From Fusibacter_C sp942493125 (GTDB lineage: Bacteria; Bacillota; Clostridia; Peptostreptococcales; Acidaminobacteraceae): a DNA stretch of 64,000 nt. The notes beneath the pieces were generated by a model. It made no database searches. It saw nothing but the letters and a program-made list of their open reading frames with translations, and was not told the DNA's origin. Every line of letters starts with the position of its first letter. Positions within the stretch are counted from its first letter, which is position 1. The translations under genes and the position numbers were made by a program. The DNA lies in assembly GCA_942493125.1 (NCBI GenBank), contig OW818667.1, positions 3,348,001-3,412,000 of the forward strand, written 5' to 3'. Below, one piece after another: positions 1-8,592 of the stretch.

Positions 1-715
1 GAGAGAAAAAGGCGCTATGGCACTCTTTGGTGAAAAATATGGCGACAAAGTACGCGTTGTTACAATGGGCGATTATAGCATCGAGCTTTGTGGCGGTACA
101 CATCTTAAAAATACTGCGGAAGTTGGACTTTTTAAAATTGTCAGCGAGACTGGCGTTGCAGCAGGTGTACGAAGAATTGAAGCCATTACTGGTGAAAATG
201 TTTATAATTTGTTAACACAACTCGATGAAAAAATGCAAACTGTTTCTGATATTCTTAAGACTAGCGTACACGATGTCACGCAAAAGGCTGAGCAAGTGCT
301 TTCAGAAATCAAAGCACTTCAACGTGAAAACGATATGCTCAAAAACAAGCTTGCAAAAGGGGCACTTTCTGAAATCCTTGCTGGAATGAAAGAAGTGAAT
401 GGCTTCCAAGTGGTAACGGCAAAATTTGAAGACATCGATATGAACACACTTAGAAATCTCGGCGATCAGATCAAAGATCGTTTCGAAAACAGCGTTGTCG
501 TACTTGCTAACATAAGCGAAGATAAAGTGGAGTTACTCTCTATGGCATCGGATGCAGCCGTTAAAAAGGGCGCACATGCAGGCAATATCATCAGAGAAGT
601 GGCAAAAATCACTGGCGGCGGTGGCGGTGGTAAACCGAACATGGCACAAGCTGGTGGCAAGAACCCTGAAAAAGTTGATGAAGCGCTTCAAAAAGTTTAT
701 GCTTTATTGGTCTAA
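1..715 (+). CDS. alaS: Alanine--tRNA ligase, C-terminal fragment (5' end outside window)
   Basis: Charges tRNA-Ala with alanine in the cytoplasm. Only about the last 238 codons are present: the frame is open from base 2 and reads REKGAMALFGEKYGD, a conserved AlaRS segment, so the ATG at 17 is internal rather than a start. The CGGTH motif (bases 89-103) supplies the C and H of the zinc site of the editing domain. It is followed by a coiled-coil stretch and a C-terminal DHHA1-type region with the typical glycine run (about bases 613-630) and a PNMAQAGG segment. It stands ahead of ireB and ruvX, the usual Firmicutes order. Identification is firm; the catalytic domain cannot be judged here. Confidence 0.97.
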   Translation, partial: REKGAMALFGEKYGDKVRVVTMGDYSIELCGGTHLKNTAEVGLFKIVSETGVAAGVRRIEAITGENVYNLLTQLDEKMQTVSDILKTSVHDVTQKAEQVLSEIKALQRENDMLKNKLAKGALSEILAGMKEVNGFQVVTAKFEDIDMNTLRNLGDQIKDRFENSVVVLANISEDKVELLSMASDAAVKKGAHAGNIIREVAKITGGGGGGKPNMAQAGGKNPEKVDEALQKVYALLV

Positions 716-721
716 AAAGGG

Positions 722-751
722 TATAATGACATCATAAAGGTCGTAAGACCT
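722..751 (+). promoter_or_regulatory. Possible promoter -10 and leader hairpin for ireB
   Basis: A perfect TATAAT at 722-727 lies between alaS and ireB with no good -35 at 16-18 bases. It is followed by a small hairpin, AGGTC (738-742) and GACCT (747-751), closed by a GTAA tetraloop of the GNRA type. The hairpin has no T tract, so it is not a terminator; it may protect the 5' end or process a longer alaS transcript. Weak evidence. Confidence 0.3.
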
Positions 752-771
752 CGGATAAAGGGGGGATTGCA

Positions 772-1026
772 ATGAAAAACACGATGAAATTCAGCGTAGA
801 GGACTATCTTGAAAACGGCGAGCACAAAGACATCTTGCTTTACGTCTACAATGCACTTGAGGAAAAGGGTTACAACCCCGTTAATCAACTCATTGGGTAT
901 TTAATTTCTGGTGATCCTACCTATATAACAACACACAATGACGCAAGAACAATGATCAAGAAGATCGAAAGAGATGATATTCTCGAAGTTCTTATTAACC
1001 ACTATATTGAGAGCAATAAAAAATGA
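772..1026 (+). CDS. ireB: IreB family regulatory phosphoprotein (UPF0297)
   Basis: Small cytoplasmic protein of 84 residues. In Enterococcus the family member IreB is a substrate of the Ser/Thr kinase IreK and affects cell-envelope stress and cephalosporin resistance; its role here is inferred. The family signature is clear: ALEEKGYNPVNQLIGYLISGDPTYITTHNDAR, given here in two parts as ALEEKGYNPVNQ and LIGYLISGDPTYIT. A strong ribosome site (aaaggggggatt) precedes the ATG at 772; an ATG four codons later (784) is possible. It follows alaS and overlaps the next gene by 4 bases (ATGA), so the two are translationally coupled. Confidence 0.93.
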   Translation: MKNTMKFSVEDYLENGEHKDILLYVYNALEEKGYNPVNQLIGYLISGDPTYITTHNDARTMIKKIERDDILEVLINHYIESNKK

Positions 1027-1973
1027 TCTATAACACGTTAGGCAAAACAGGAATCAAAGTATCTAAAATCTGTTTTGGAAGTTTGACAATGGGGCCGCTT
1101 CAACGCAATTTGAGCGCTTTTGAAGGGGCCTCTTTAATTGAGTATGCCTTTGAAAAGGGCATCAATTTTCTTGACACCGCTGAACTTTATGAAACCTATG
1201 CGCACATCAAACAAGCGTTAAAGACGATTCCGAGAGACGAGTTTGTCATCGCGAGCAAATGCTATGCGTATTCTGAAGAAACGGCCAAGTTGAGCTTTGA
1301 GAAAGCGTTAAGAGAAATCGATACGGATTATATCGATATTTTTATGTTGCATGAACAAATGAGCGACCATACGATTCGAGGGCATTATGAAGCCATCGAG
1401 TATTTTTTAAAGATGAAACAAGAAGGACGCATTAGAGCGTTCGGCATTTCTACACACTATATTGCCGGTGTTAAGGCGGCATGCAAATACCCTGAGATTG
1501 AAATTGTCCATCCGATTACCAATGTTGGTGGATTGGGCATTCAAGATGGCACGAGAACTGAGATGGAAAGTGCATTAAGAGCATTTAAAGCTTTAGGCGG
1601 TGGCATCATAGGTATGAAACCATTTGGCGGTGGAAATTTGCTAGCTTCTGTGGATGCTTGTTTCGATTATATCTTGGCACAAAATGACATTGATTCTATT
1701 GCATTTGGCATGCAGTCAAAAGCTGAAATTGATTATAATGTTAAAAGAGTTGGCGAAGAGCCCATTTCAAATGAGCTACGTGCACTAGTCGCCAATAACG
1801 AAAAAAAATTGCAAATTGCGGATTGGTGTATAGGTTGTGGCGCGTGCGTAAAAAAATGTGACCACAAAGCACTAAAAATCATAGAAGGAATGGCTGTCGT
1901 AGATCGCTCGCGCTGTGTTTTGTGCGGCTATTGTGCCTCCGTTTGCCCTGAATTTTGTATCAAAGTGTATTAA
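1023..1973 (+). CDS. Aldo/keto reductase with C-terminal 2[4Fe-4S] ferredoxin domain
   Basis: 316 residues. The first ~260 form an aldo/keto reductase barrel: DTAELY (Asp and Tyr of the catalytic tetrad), the Lys in ASKCYAY and the His in FMLHEQ are all present. The C terminus carries two cluster motifs, C269-C272-C275-C279 and C298-C301-C304-C308, so electrons could pass to or from ferredoxin-like clusters. Substrate unknown. The gene is inserted between ireB and ruvX, which are normally adjacent, and overlaps ireB by ATGA, suggesting one transcript. Members of this architecture are common in anaerobes and are usually annotated only as oxidoreductases. Confidence 0.9.
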   Translation: MIYNTLGKTGIKVSKICFGSLTMGPLQRNLSAFEGASLIEYAFEKGINFLDTAELYETYAHIKQALKTIPRDEFVIASKCYAYSEETAKLSFEKALREIDTDYIDIFMLHEQMSDHTIRGHYEAIEYFLKMKQEGRIRAFGISTHYIAGVKAACKYPEIEIVHPITNVGGLGIQDGTRTEMESALRAFKALGGGIIGMKPFGGGNLLASVDACFDYILAQNDIDSIAFGMQSKAEIDYNVKRVGEEPISNELRALVANNEKKLQIADWCIGCGACVKKCDHKALKIIEGMAVVDRSRCVLCGYCASVCPEFCIKVY

Positions 1974-1985
1974 ATATTGTATAAT
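1955..1985 (+). promoter_or_regulatory. Possible promoter for ruvX
   Basis: TTGTAT (1955-1960) and TATAAT (1980-1985) are separated by 19 bases, a long spacer. A start site near 1992 would place the upstream in-frame ATG (1994) at the very 5' end, which favours the ATG at 2021 as the ruvX start. The element overlaps the end of the reductase gene. Confidence 0.4.
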
Positions 1986-2020
1986 CCATTGAAATGGGTT
2001 ATGATGGAGGATATGATTTA

Positions 2021-2461
2021 ATGAGAATAATGGGACTTGATGTAGGGGATAGAACGATTGGCGTCGCGATAAGCGATTCACTATTAATTACAGCACAAGG
2101 GAAAGAAACGATCTTTAGAGTATCACTTAAGCAAGATATTGATCGCTTGGTAGAACTCATCAATGAATATGAAGTAACAAAAATTGTGGCAGGGATGCCA
2201 TACAACATGAATGGCAGTATTGGACCACAAGGTGAAAAGACGCAGCAATTCATGGATAAACTTGAGAAAAAATTGATTTATTCCGATCGAATCAAGGACA
2301 AAATCGAAATTGAATTTTGGGATGAGCGTATGACGACATTAAGTGCCAATCGCTTTTTAATTGAAGCGGATGTGCGCAGAGAAAACCGTAAAAAAGTTGT
2401 CGACCAACTCGCAGCCATTTTAATTTTGCAAGGATACTTGGATAGGAATAGAACGGTTTAA
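2021..2461 (+). CDS. ruvX: Putative pre-16S rRNA nuclease / Holliday junction resolvase YqgF (RuvX)
   Basis: 146 residues with an RNase H-like fold. The family takes part in 5' maturation of 16S rRNA in E. coli and was earlier proposed as a Holliday junction resolvase. The N-terminal MGLDVGDRTIGVAISD holds the first catalytic Asp, and FWDERMTT and the late DQLAAILILQ match the conserved acidic motifs. I chose ATG 2021 because GGAGG lies 10 bases upstream at 2006-2010; an in-frame ATG at 1994 would add nine residues without a ribosome site. Located between the reductase and the DUF1292 gene, as ruvX-yrzB is in Bacillus. Confidence 0.93.
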   Translation: MRIMGLDVGDRTIGVAISDSLLITAQGKETIFRVSLKQDIDRLVELINEYEVTKIVAGMPYNMNGSIGPQGEKTQQFMDKLEKKLIYSDRIKDKIEIEFWDERMTTLSANRFLIEADVRRENRKKVVDQLAAILILQGYLDRNRTV

Positions 2462-2508
2462 ATAAGCAATATATATGCGATTAAATACAATTTAAGAGGT
2501 GAATTAAT

Positions 2509-2817
2509 ATGAAAAAAAATGAATTATTTGAAGTAGTGAATGACCACGATCATGAAGATACAGTTGAGTTACTCGATGAAAATGGCGTTGCGACGTTGTT
2601 TAACATCATTGCAAACCTTGAGTTAGATGGCCAGGAATATGCCATTTTATCAAACGTAGATGATGAGGAAGACGTATTGATCTTCAAAGTAACAGAAGAA
2701 GGCGACGAATTTGTCTTTGAAACGATCGAAGATGAAGATGAACTTAACTCAGTAGTAGACGCTTACAACGAGCTTTTAGACGAAATGGGCGAAGACGAAG
2801 ACGAGGAAGAAGAATAA
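2509..2817 (+). CDS. DUF1292 (YrzB) family acidic protein
   Basis: 102-residue acidic protein of unknown function. It has the DUF1292 pattern: an N-terminal segment VELLDENGVATLF, then LDGQEYAILSN and EDVLIFKVTEEGDEFVFE, and it ends in a run of Asp/Glu. Family members are found directly after ruvX in many Firmicutes, as here (47 bases downstream, ribosome site AAGAGGTG). No membrane segment or catalytic motif is visible. The assignment rests on sequence pattern and position together. Confidence 0.85.
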   Translation: MKKNELFEVVNDHDHEDTVELLDENGVATLFNIIANLELDGQEYAILSNVDDEEDVLIFKVTEEGDEFVFETIEDEDELNSVVDAYNELLDEMGEDEDEEEE

Positions 2818-2907
2818 GAATCAAAGTAGTAAAGAATAAAATAAATTAAGTAGAAATATTCACAGATGTCAACAATATAATGAATATGAAAGTATCGAGG
2901 TGCGAGT

Positions 2908-3438
2908 ATGAGTTCAGTTTATGAAGGGTATAAGAAAAAGTTAAAGGAAGCGGGTTATAAATTAACACCACAGAGAATAGCTATATTGAATGCCATCGAA
3001 GAGAATAAAGGAAAGCATCTAAATACTGAAGAAATTTACGATATCGTAAGGCAAAGAAATCCAGAAATGGGATTGGCAACCGTTTATAGAACACTACAGC
3101 TCCTAGAAGAGTTGGAGGTTGTATCTTCATTAAACCTTGAGGACGGCTGCGTAAGATATGAGTTATATAGTGATGATGGCCACCACAATCATCATCATTT
3201 AATATGCTCAAACTGCTTCGCAGTCATAGAAGTTGAAGGCGACCTGCTCGAAGAATTGGAAGAAAAAATTGAGAAAGAACATGATTTCAAGATTCTTGAT
3301 CACAAACTAAAATTCTATGGTATATGTAGTAAATGCAAAAAACCTTGTTTAGTACAGGGTTTCTTTTGCGTAAATGAGAAACAATCATCTTTGTCATACG
3401 ATTTACAACATTTTCAGTCTGACCGGAAAAGTGACTGA
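2908..3438 (+). CDS. Fur-family metal-responsive transcriptional repressor
   Basis: 176 residues. N-terminal winged helix (about 10-85) with LTPQRIAIL and the recognition segment GLATVYRTLQLLEE. The C-terminal metal-binding domain has a His-rich stretch at 92-97 and two CxxC pairs, C100/C103 and C140/C143, for structural zinc. It could be Fur, PerR or Zur; the HHNHHHLIC segment looks most like Fur, but sequence alone does not decide the metal. Residues after about 150 form a 27-residue tail beyond the usual family length. A TATAAT at 2876-2881 lies just upstream, bracketed by ATATTC (2856-2861) and GAATAT (2882-2887), possibly an autoregulatory site. RNase J follows 20 bases later. Confidence 0.88.
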   Translation: MSSVYEGYKKKLKEAGYKLTPQRIAILNAIEENKGKHLNTEEIYDIVRQRNPEMGLATVYRTLQLLEELEVVSSLNLEDGCVRYELYSDDGHHNHHHLICSNCFAVIEVEGDLLEELEEKIEKEHDFKILDHKLKFYGICSKCKKPCLVQGFFCVNEKQSSLSYDLQHFQSDRKSD

Positions 3439-3458
3439 ATACAGATAAGAGGTATAAT

Positions 3459-5597
3459 ATGACAAAAAAGAATGAAACACCAGAAACAAGTGCGGTATTG
3501 AACGCAGAACCGGAATTAAAACAAGCAACAAAACCAAATAATCAAAAACCAAGCAGTCAAAAGCCAAGCAGTCAAAAGCCAAGCAATCAAAAACAAAATG
3601 TTGATGTGATTGCAAATCAAGATTCAAACCCGAATCAACAACAAAAAAGACAAAACCCGCAAAATCAGCAAAATCAGCAAAATCAAAAGGCAAAAGAAAA
3701 CCAACAAAAGCAACAAAATCCAAATGCAAAGCAAACACAAAAAAAACAGCAAAACCAGAGTATTGATTTGGGTTTAAATGAAGAATTGAAACAAGAAGTG
3801 AAACAAGAAGTGAAACTGGAAGAGAAAAAGCAACCCGGAAGAAATCAAAACGGTGCTGGCAAGAAGAGAAATAATAACAGCAACAAGCCAAAATTTAATG
3901 TAGAAGAACCACAGATCTTGACACCTGAACTCAATGTCGCAGGTGGTCCACTTCTCAAAATTATTCCATTAGGTGGCTTGAACGAAATCGGAAAAAACAT
4001 GACTGTCTATCAGTACGAAGAGGATATCTTTATCGTCGATTGCGGTATGGCTTTCCCTGAAGATGAATTACTCGGTATTGATGTCGTAATTCCTGATATC
4101 ACATACCTTAAGAAAAATGCAAGTAAAATAAAAGGGATTGTATTAACACACGGTCATGAAGATCACATTGGTGGGCTTCCGTATTTTCTGAGAGAACTTA
4201 ACGTGCCTGTTTATGGTACGCGATTGACACTCGGCCTTGTTGAAAACAAATTGAAAGAACATAGAATTAACCCTAAGTTGATCACAATCCAACCAGGCGT
4301 CGCATTTAAGCTTGGCGTGTTTGAAGTTGAGCCAATTAGAGTTTGTCACAGTATCGCTGATGCTGTTGCGTTTGCCATTTCTACACCTTACGGAAAAGTC
4401 GTTCAAACAGGCGACTTTAAGATCGACTTCACACCGATTGATGGCCAGCAAACAGATCTTCACCGATTGGCAAAATTGGGCGAAGAAGGCGTTTTAGCAC
4501 TGTTGTCAGATAGTACAAACGTGCTTAGAGAAGGGTATACGATGTCCGAAAGTTCAGTGGGTGAGACGTTTGAAGAAATTTTCAGACACGCTGAATCTAG
4601 AATTATCGTCGCTTCATTTGCATCAAATGTGCATCGTGTACAGCAGATCATCAACGCAGCGTTTTCAAATAATCGAAAAGTTGCTTTTTCAGGTAGAAGT
4701 ATGGTCAATGTCACAGGCGTGGCTATAGAACTTGGCTACTTGAAATTGCCTTCAAATGATATCATCATAGATATCAAAGACATCGATAGATACCCTGAAA
4801 ATGAACTCGTCGTCATTACGACAGGTTCGCAAGGTGAACCGATGAGTGCACTTGCTAGAATGGCAAATTCTGAACATAGAAATATGGAGATTACGAAAGG
4901 CGATCTTGTCATCTTATCGTCGTCGCCAATTCCTGGTAATGAAAAGTCAGTTTATAAAATTATCAATCAGCTCACGAAAAAGGGCGCAAAGATGATCTAC
5001 GAATCCATTGCTGAAGTCCATGTCTCAGGACATGCTAAGCAAGAGGAGCTCAAGCTTATGCAAGCCTTAACTAAACCAAAGTATTTTGTACCTGTTCATG
5101 GTGAGTACGTCATGCTTGACAAACACAAGCAACTGGCAGTTTCAATGGGGATGCATGATAAAAACATATTCCTTTTGAACAACGGCAGCGTACTTGAATT
5201 CAACGCAGAAGGCGCAAGAATCGGCAAGCCAGTACAAGCTGGTCGCGTATTTATTGATGGCCTTGGCGTAGGTGATGTCGGCAATATCGTCTTAAGAGAT
5301 AGAAAGCATTTATCAGAGGATGGTTTAATTATCATCGTGGCAGCAATATCAAGTGCTACAGGTGAACTGATCAGCGGTCCGGATCTCATTTCCAGAGGCT
5401 TCGTGTATGTCAGGGAATCTGAAGTCTTGATGGATGGTGCAAAAACGGTCATTGAAGAAGAGCTTAAAAAATGCTATGCAAAAAACATCAAGGATTGGTC
5501 GTCTCTCAAGTCGTCGGTTCGAGATGCATTAAGCCAATATATTTATCAAAGTACGAAACGTTCACCGATGATCTTACCAGTATTCATGGAAGTCTAA
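3459..5597 (+). CDS. rnj: Ribonuclease J with ~160-residue disordered N-terminal extension
   Basis: Metallo-beta-lactamase/beta-CASP ribonuclease with 5'-3' exonuclease and endonuclease activity, central to mRNA turnover and rRNA maturation in Firmicutes. The core starts near residue 162 (GGPLLKIIPLGGLNEIGKN) and carries HGHEDH at 231-236, the zinc site. Core length (~550) matches the family. The first ~161 residues are extra: rich in Gln, Asn and Lys, with four 5-residue repeats of the type KPSSQ (bases 3531-3590), and predicted disordered. The extension is in frame and preceded by its own ribosome site (ATAAGAGG), so it is probably translated. Known partners of RNase J make RNA or protein contacts through such tails plausible, but no function is shown. 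Confidence 0.95.
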   Translation: MTKKNETPETSAVLNAEPELKQATKPNNQKPSSQKPSSQKPSNQKQNVDVIANQDSNPNQQQKRQNPQNQQNQQNQKAKENQQKQQNPNAKQTQKKQQNQSIDLGLNEELKQEVKQEVKLEEKKQPGRNQNGAGKKRNNNSNKPKFNVEEPQILTPELNVAGGPLLKIIPLGGLNEIGKNMTVYQYEEDIFIVDCGMAFPEDELLGIDVVIPDITYLKKNASKIKGIVLTHGHEDHIGGLPYFLRELNVPVYGTRLTLGLVENKLKEHRINPKLITIQPGVAFKLGVFEVEPIRVCHSIADAVAFAISTPYGKVVQTGDFKIDFTPIDGQQTDLHRLAKLGEEGVLALLSDSTNVLREGYTMSESSVGETFEEIFRHAESRIIVASFASNVHRVQQIINAAFSNNRKVAFSGRSMVNVTGVAIELGYLKLPSNDIIIDIKDIDRYPENELVVITTGSQGEPMSALARMANSEHRNMEITKGDLVILSSSPIPGNEKSVYKIINQLTKKGAKMIYESIAEVHVSGHAKQEELKLMQALTKPKYFVPVHGEYVMLDKHKQLAVSMGMHDKNIFLLNNGSVLEFNAEGARIGKPVQAGRVFIDGLGVGDVGNIVLRDRKHLSEDGLIIIVAAISSATGELISGPDLISRGFVYVRESEVLMDGAKTVIEEELKKCYAKNIKDWSSLKSSVRDALSQYIYQSTKRSPMILPVFMEV
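3531..3590 (+). repeat. 15-base in-frame tandem repeat in RNase J extension
   Basis: Four 15-base units at 3531, 3546, 3561 and 3576 encode KPNNQ, KPSSQ, KPSSQ and KPSNQ. The middle units are nearly identical at DNA level, which indicates recent duplication. The unit length keeps the reading frame. Confidence 0.85.
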
Positions 5598-5639
5598 TTA
5601 GATAATTTCAATCGATTAGACGCTCTCTAGGAGGGAAAA

Positions 5640-6650
5640 ATGAAAAGAATTGCTCTTTTGGCACTGCTCGCCTTAGTCTTTGTATTATCGACGGGCTGTG
5701 CCGGATTACTAGAAGAATATAATGCTGCAGTTGATCCTAACAGCACGGAGACGCAAATGATCACCGTGCCTTCAGGTGCGACCACGACAAGCATAGCCAA
5801 TCTTTTGAAAGAGAACGACCTCATTCAGAACGTCAACGCTTTTAAAGCGAAAGCGAAACAGCTTGAAGTGGATGGTCAGATGAAGGCGGGCGATTACATG
5901 TTGTCTAAATCGCTTTCAACGGAAGAAATCATCACTAAGCTCGTCGATGGCGATGTCTATATTGAAACGGCGACGTTTACGATTCCTGAAGGCTATGAAG
6001 TGAGACAAATCGTCGACACTTTAGAGTCGGAAGGGCTGATTGATAGAGCCATATTTTTAGATGCTCTTCAAAATGCACCATTTGACTATCCATTCTTAGA
6101 GGGTGTCGATAGAACGTTCTTATTGGAAGGGTATTTATTTCCTGACACTTACACAGTAAAAGCGGGTGCGGATGAAGTAGCGATCATCAAGATGATGCTC
6201 GATCGTTTTGACGCAATTTTCAGCGAAGAATACTATGCGCGTGCGCAGGAGCTTGGCATGACAGTTGATGAAGTGGTTACACTGGCTTCTATCATCGAAC
6301 GTGAAGCGCGTCTTGACGAAGAGTTTCCAATCGTTGCGAGTGTCTTCCACAACAGGATTGATATTGATATGTTGCTTCAATCTTGTGCAACGGTTCAATT
6401 TATTTTGAAGGAGCGCAAAGAAGTCTTATTATTTGCTGATATTGAGATTGATTCACCATACAACACTTATATTTATCCTGGTTTGACGCCATCTCCGATA
6501 GCGTCTCCAGGTGAACTTGCAATTAAGTCGGCACTTTATCCTGCTGAGACGAACTACCTTTATTTTGTAACGACAGAAAAGAACGATGGCTCACATTATT
6601 TCAACGAAACCCTTGAAGGGCATAATAGAGACATCAAAAAGGGGAACTAA
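5640..6650 (+). CDS. mltG: Endolytic murein transglycosylase MltG (YceG-like)
   Basis: 336 residues. Cleaves nascent peptidoglycan and ends glycan strand growth at the outer face of the cytoplasmic membrane. The N terminus is a signal peptide with a lipobox-like LSTGC near residue 20, so it may be a lipoprotein rather than the usual single-pass membrane protein. The YceG catalytic region LASIIEREA places the catalytic Glu at residue 220, followed by ASVFHNRID and the C-terminal YPGLTPSPIASPG and YFNETLEGHN blocks. Strong ribosome site AGGAGGG. In Bacillus yrrL (mltG) also precedes yrrM-yrrN-yrrO-udk, the same order as here. Confidence 0.93.
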   Translation: MKRIALLALLALVFVLSTGCAGLLEEYNAAVDPNSTETQMITVPSGATTTSIANLLKENDLIQNVNAFKAKAKQLEVDGQMKAGDYMLSKSLSTEEIITKLVDGDVYIETATFTIPEGYEVRQIVDTLESEGLIDRAIFLDALQNAPFDYPFLEGVDRTFLLEGYLFPDTYTVKAGADEVAIIKMMLDRFDAIFSEEYYARAQELGMTVDEVVTLASIIEREARLDEEFPIVASVFHNRIDIDMLLQSCATVQFILKERKEVLLFADIEIDSPYNTYIYPGLTPSPIASPGELAIKSALYPAETNYLYFVTTEKNDGSHYFNETLEGHNRDIKKGN

Positions 6651-7319
6651 ATGATTGAAAGCAAAATCGTCGACCCTCATGTTGAAACGTATATTAAGAC
6701 GTTGCTGCCGATTGAAAAGGGTTTACTGGGTGAGCTGGAAGCATATGCCACTCAGTTCAACGTCCCGATCGTTCAACCCGAGATTGCCCAATATTTGAAA
6801 GTTTTCTTTAAAATAGCAAAGCCGAGAGCTGTACTTGAAATAGGTACGGCTATCGGCTATTCTGGCGCTTTAATGGCACTAGAGATGGAAAGTGGCACAA
6901 TCGACACGATTGAGCTAAATGAAGCCATGTTTGCCAAAGCGAAGGAAACATTCAATACCTTAAGCCGTGTTGCGCCATCTGTAACAGTAACACAACACTT
7001 AGGTGGTGCATCTGACGTCATACCTACATTGAACAAAAAGTTTGATCTCATTTTTATAGACGCATCTAAGGGCCATTATCGTGAATTTTTCGATTTATGT
7101 TATCCTATGTTAAATGAAGGTGGGGTCGTTATATCTGACAACGTACTATACAAGGGCATGATCGCAACCAATCTCTATTTAGTAAGGCGTAAAATAACGA
7201 TCGTGAAGCGCATGCGAAAGTACCTTGCATTCATCAGTGATCACCCAGAGCTTGAAACGACTGTATTACCTATGGGTGATGGTCTTGCAATTAGTTACAA
7301 AAAAGGAGGCAACGCATGA
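6651..7319 (+). CDS. trmR: O-methyltransferase, probable tRNA 5-hydroxyuridine methyltransferase TrmR
   Basis: 222-residue SAM-dependent class I methyltransferase of the COMT-like family. LEIGTAIGYSG is the SAM-binding glycine motif, and LIFIDASKGHY and VVISDNVLY are the later conserved blocks. Bacillus YrrM (TrmR), in the same gene context, converts 5-hydroxyuridine to 5-methoxyuridine at tRNA position 34, so that role is the best inference. The start directly abuts the mltG stop codon, and the end overlaps the trhP start by 4 bases. The downstream U32 protein would make the hydroxyuridine substrate, giving a two-step pathway. Confidence 0.85.
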   Translation: MIESKIVDPHVETYIKTLLPIEKGLLGELEAYATQFNVPIVQPEIAQYLKVFFKIAKPRAVLEIGTAIGYSGALMALEMESGTIDTIELNEAMFAKAKETFNTLSRVAPSVTVTQHLGGASDVIPTLNKKFDLIFIDASKGHYREFFDLCYPMLNEGGVVISDNVLYKGMIATNLYLVRRKITIVKRMRKYLAFISDHPELETTVLPMGDGLAISYKKGGNA

Positions 7320-8548
7320 AGCGTGTAGAATTGTTAGCACCAGCAGGCGATTTGGAAAAACTCAAATACGCTATTATTTATGGTGCTGATGCGGTGTATA
7401 TAGGTGGTCAAGTTTTCGGACTACGCGCTGCTGCTAAGAACTTTTCATTTGAAGAAATGAAAGAGGGCATCGAATTTGCGCATGCCCGCGGTAAAAGAGT
7501 ATTTCTGGTATTAAATATCATCCCTCACAATGAAGACATCCATTATTTGGAACAATATATTGAACAAATCAAAGATCTTGGACTGGATGCGGTTATTTTA
7601 TCCGATCCAGGAACGTTTATGTTCGTTAAACAATATGCTCCTGAGCTTGAAGTTCATTTGAGCACACAAGCAAACAACACAAACTATATGAGCGCCAACT
7701 TTTGGCATGCACAAGGTGTCAAACGCGTGATTCTCGCAAGAGAGCTTTCATTTGATGAAATTTCAGAAATCCGTGCGAAAACGCCACCAACTTTGGAACT
7801 GGAGTCTTTTGTACATGGTGCAATGTGCATCTCTTATTCGGGCAGATGTCTCATGAGCAATTACATGGCTGGCAGAGATGCTAACCGTGGGGCGTGCGCA
7901 CAGCCTTGTAGGTGGGAATACAATCTCGTCGAAAAGACGAGACCAGGTGAATACTTCCCAGTTGAAGAAACGGAAGATGGTACTTTTTTCTTTAACTCAA
8001 AAGACCTTTGTATGATTCAGTCGGTTCCGGATCTCATCAAATCGGGACTCGACAGCCTTAAAATCGAAGGCCGAATGAAGACGATCTACTATGTTGCATC
8101 CATCGTTCGTGCATATCGCGAGGCGATTGATACATTTTATAAAGATCCGGAAAACTATGTCTATAATCCCGAGTGGTTCGAAGAAATACAAAAAGTATCA
8201 CATAGAGAGTTCACGAGTGGGTTTTACGACCATAAGCCAACGCACGAAGACCAGCTCTATTCAACGAGTTCCTATGTGCGTACGTACGATTTTATCGGCA
8301 TTGTCAAATCATATGATCCTGAGACGGGCATTGCGACGATCGAACAAAGAAATCATTTCAAGATTGGCGATAAAATCGAAATCATTGGACCAAACTATTT
8401 TTATGCGGAACATACAATTGAGGCGATGTTTGACGAAAAGGGCGACCCAATCGATGTGGCGCCACATGCGCAGCAGACCGTCAAATTACCGCTTAATCAA
8501 CCTGTTGAGCCATATTATATTTTAAGAATAGAAGCAGCGTCTAAATAA
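7316..8548 (+). CDS. trhP: U32 family protein, probable tRNA uridine hydroxylation protein TrhP
   Basis: 410 residues of the peptidase U32 family. The signature ESFVHGAMCISYSGRC followed by Cys residues in RGACAQPCRWEY is complete; these cysteines are thought to hold an iron-sulfur cluster. Family members TrhP (E. coli YegQ; Bacillus YrrN/YrrO) form 5-hydroxyuridine at tRNA U34, and adjacency to trmR supports that role over proteolysis or RlhA-type rRNA hydroxylation. Bacillus has two tandem U32 genes here; only one is present. ATGA overlap with trmR indicates coupling. Confidence 0.87.
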   Translation: MKRVELLAPAGDLEKLKYAIIYGADAVYIGGQVFGLRAAAKNFSFEEMKEGIEFAHARGKRVFLVLNIIPHNEDIHYLEQYIEQIKDLGLDAVILSDPGTFMFVKQYAPELEVHLSTQANNTNYMSANFWHAQGVKRVILARELSFDEISEIRAKTPPTLELESFVHGAMCISYSGRCLMSNYMAGRDANRGACAQPCRWEYNLVEKTRPGEYFPVEETEDGTFFFNSKDLCMIQSVPDLIKSGLDSLKIEGRMKTIYYVASIVRAYREAIDTFYKDPENYVYNPEWFEEIQKVSHREFTSGFYDHKPTHEDQLYSTSSYVRTYDFIGIVKSYDPETGIATIEQRNHFKIGDKIEIIGPNYFYAEHTIEAMFDEKGDPIDVAPHAQQTVKLPLNQPVEPYYILRIEAASK

Positions 8549-8592
8549 AAATATTTCTCATAAGCGTTTTGACGCTGAGGACCTAGGAGGCA

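Noticed and set aside
17..715. ATG at 17 as the start of a short gene
   Set aside because: The frame is open upstream and continues the conserved AlaRS sequence, so this is an internal Met of a truncated gene.
3403..3891. 162-codon - strand frame in the RNase J extension
   Set aside because: It is antisense to a low-complexity tract and reads as Phe/Leu-rich repeats, with no start signal.
8091..8525. 144-codon + frame inside trhP
   Set aside because: Out of frame with a conserved gene, no ribosome site and no recognisable family.
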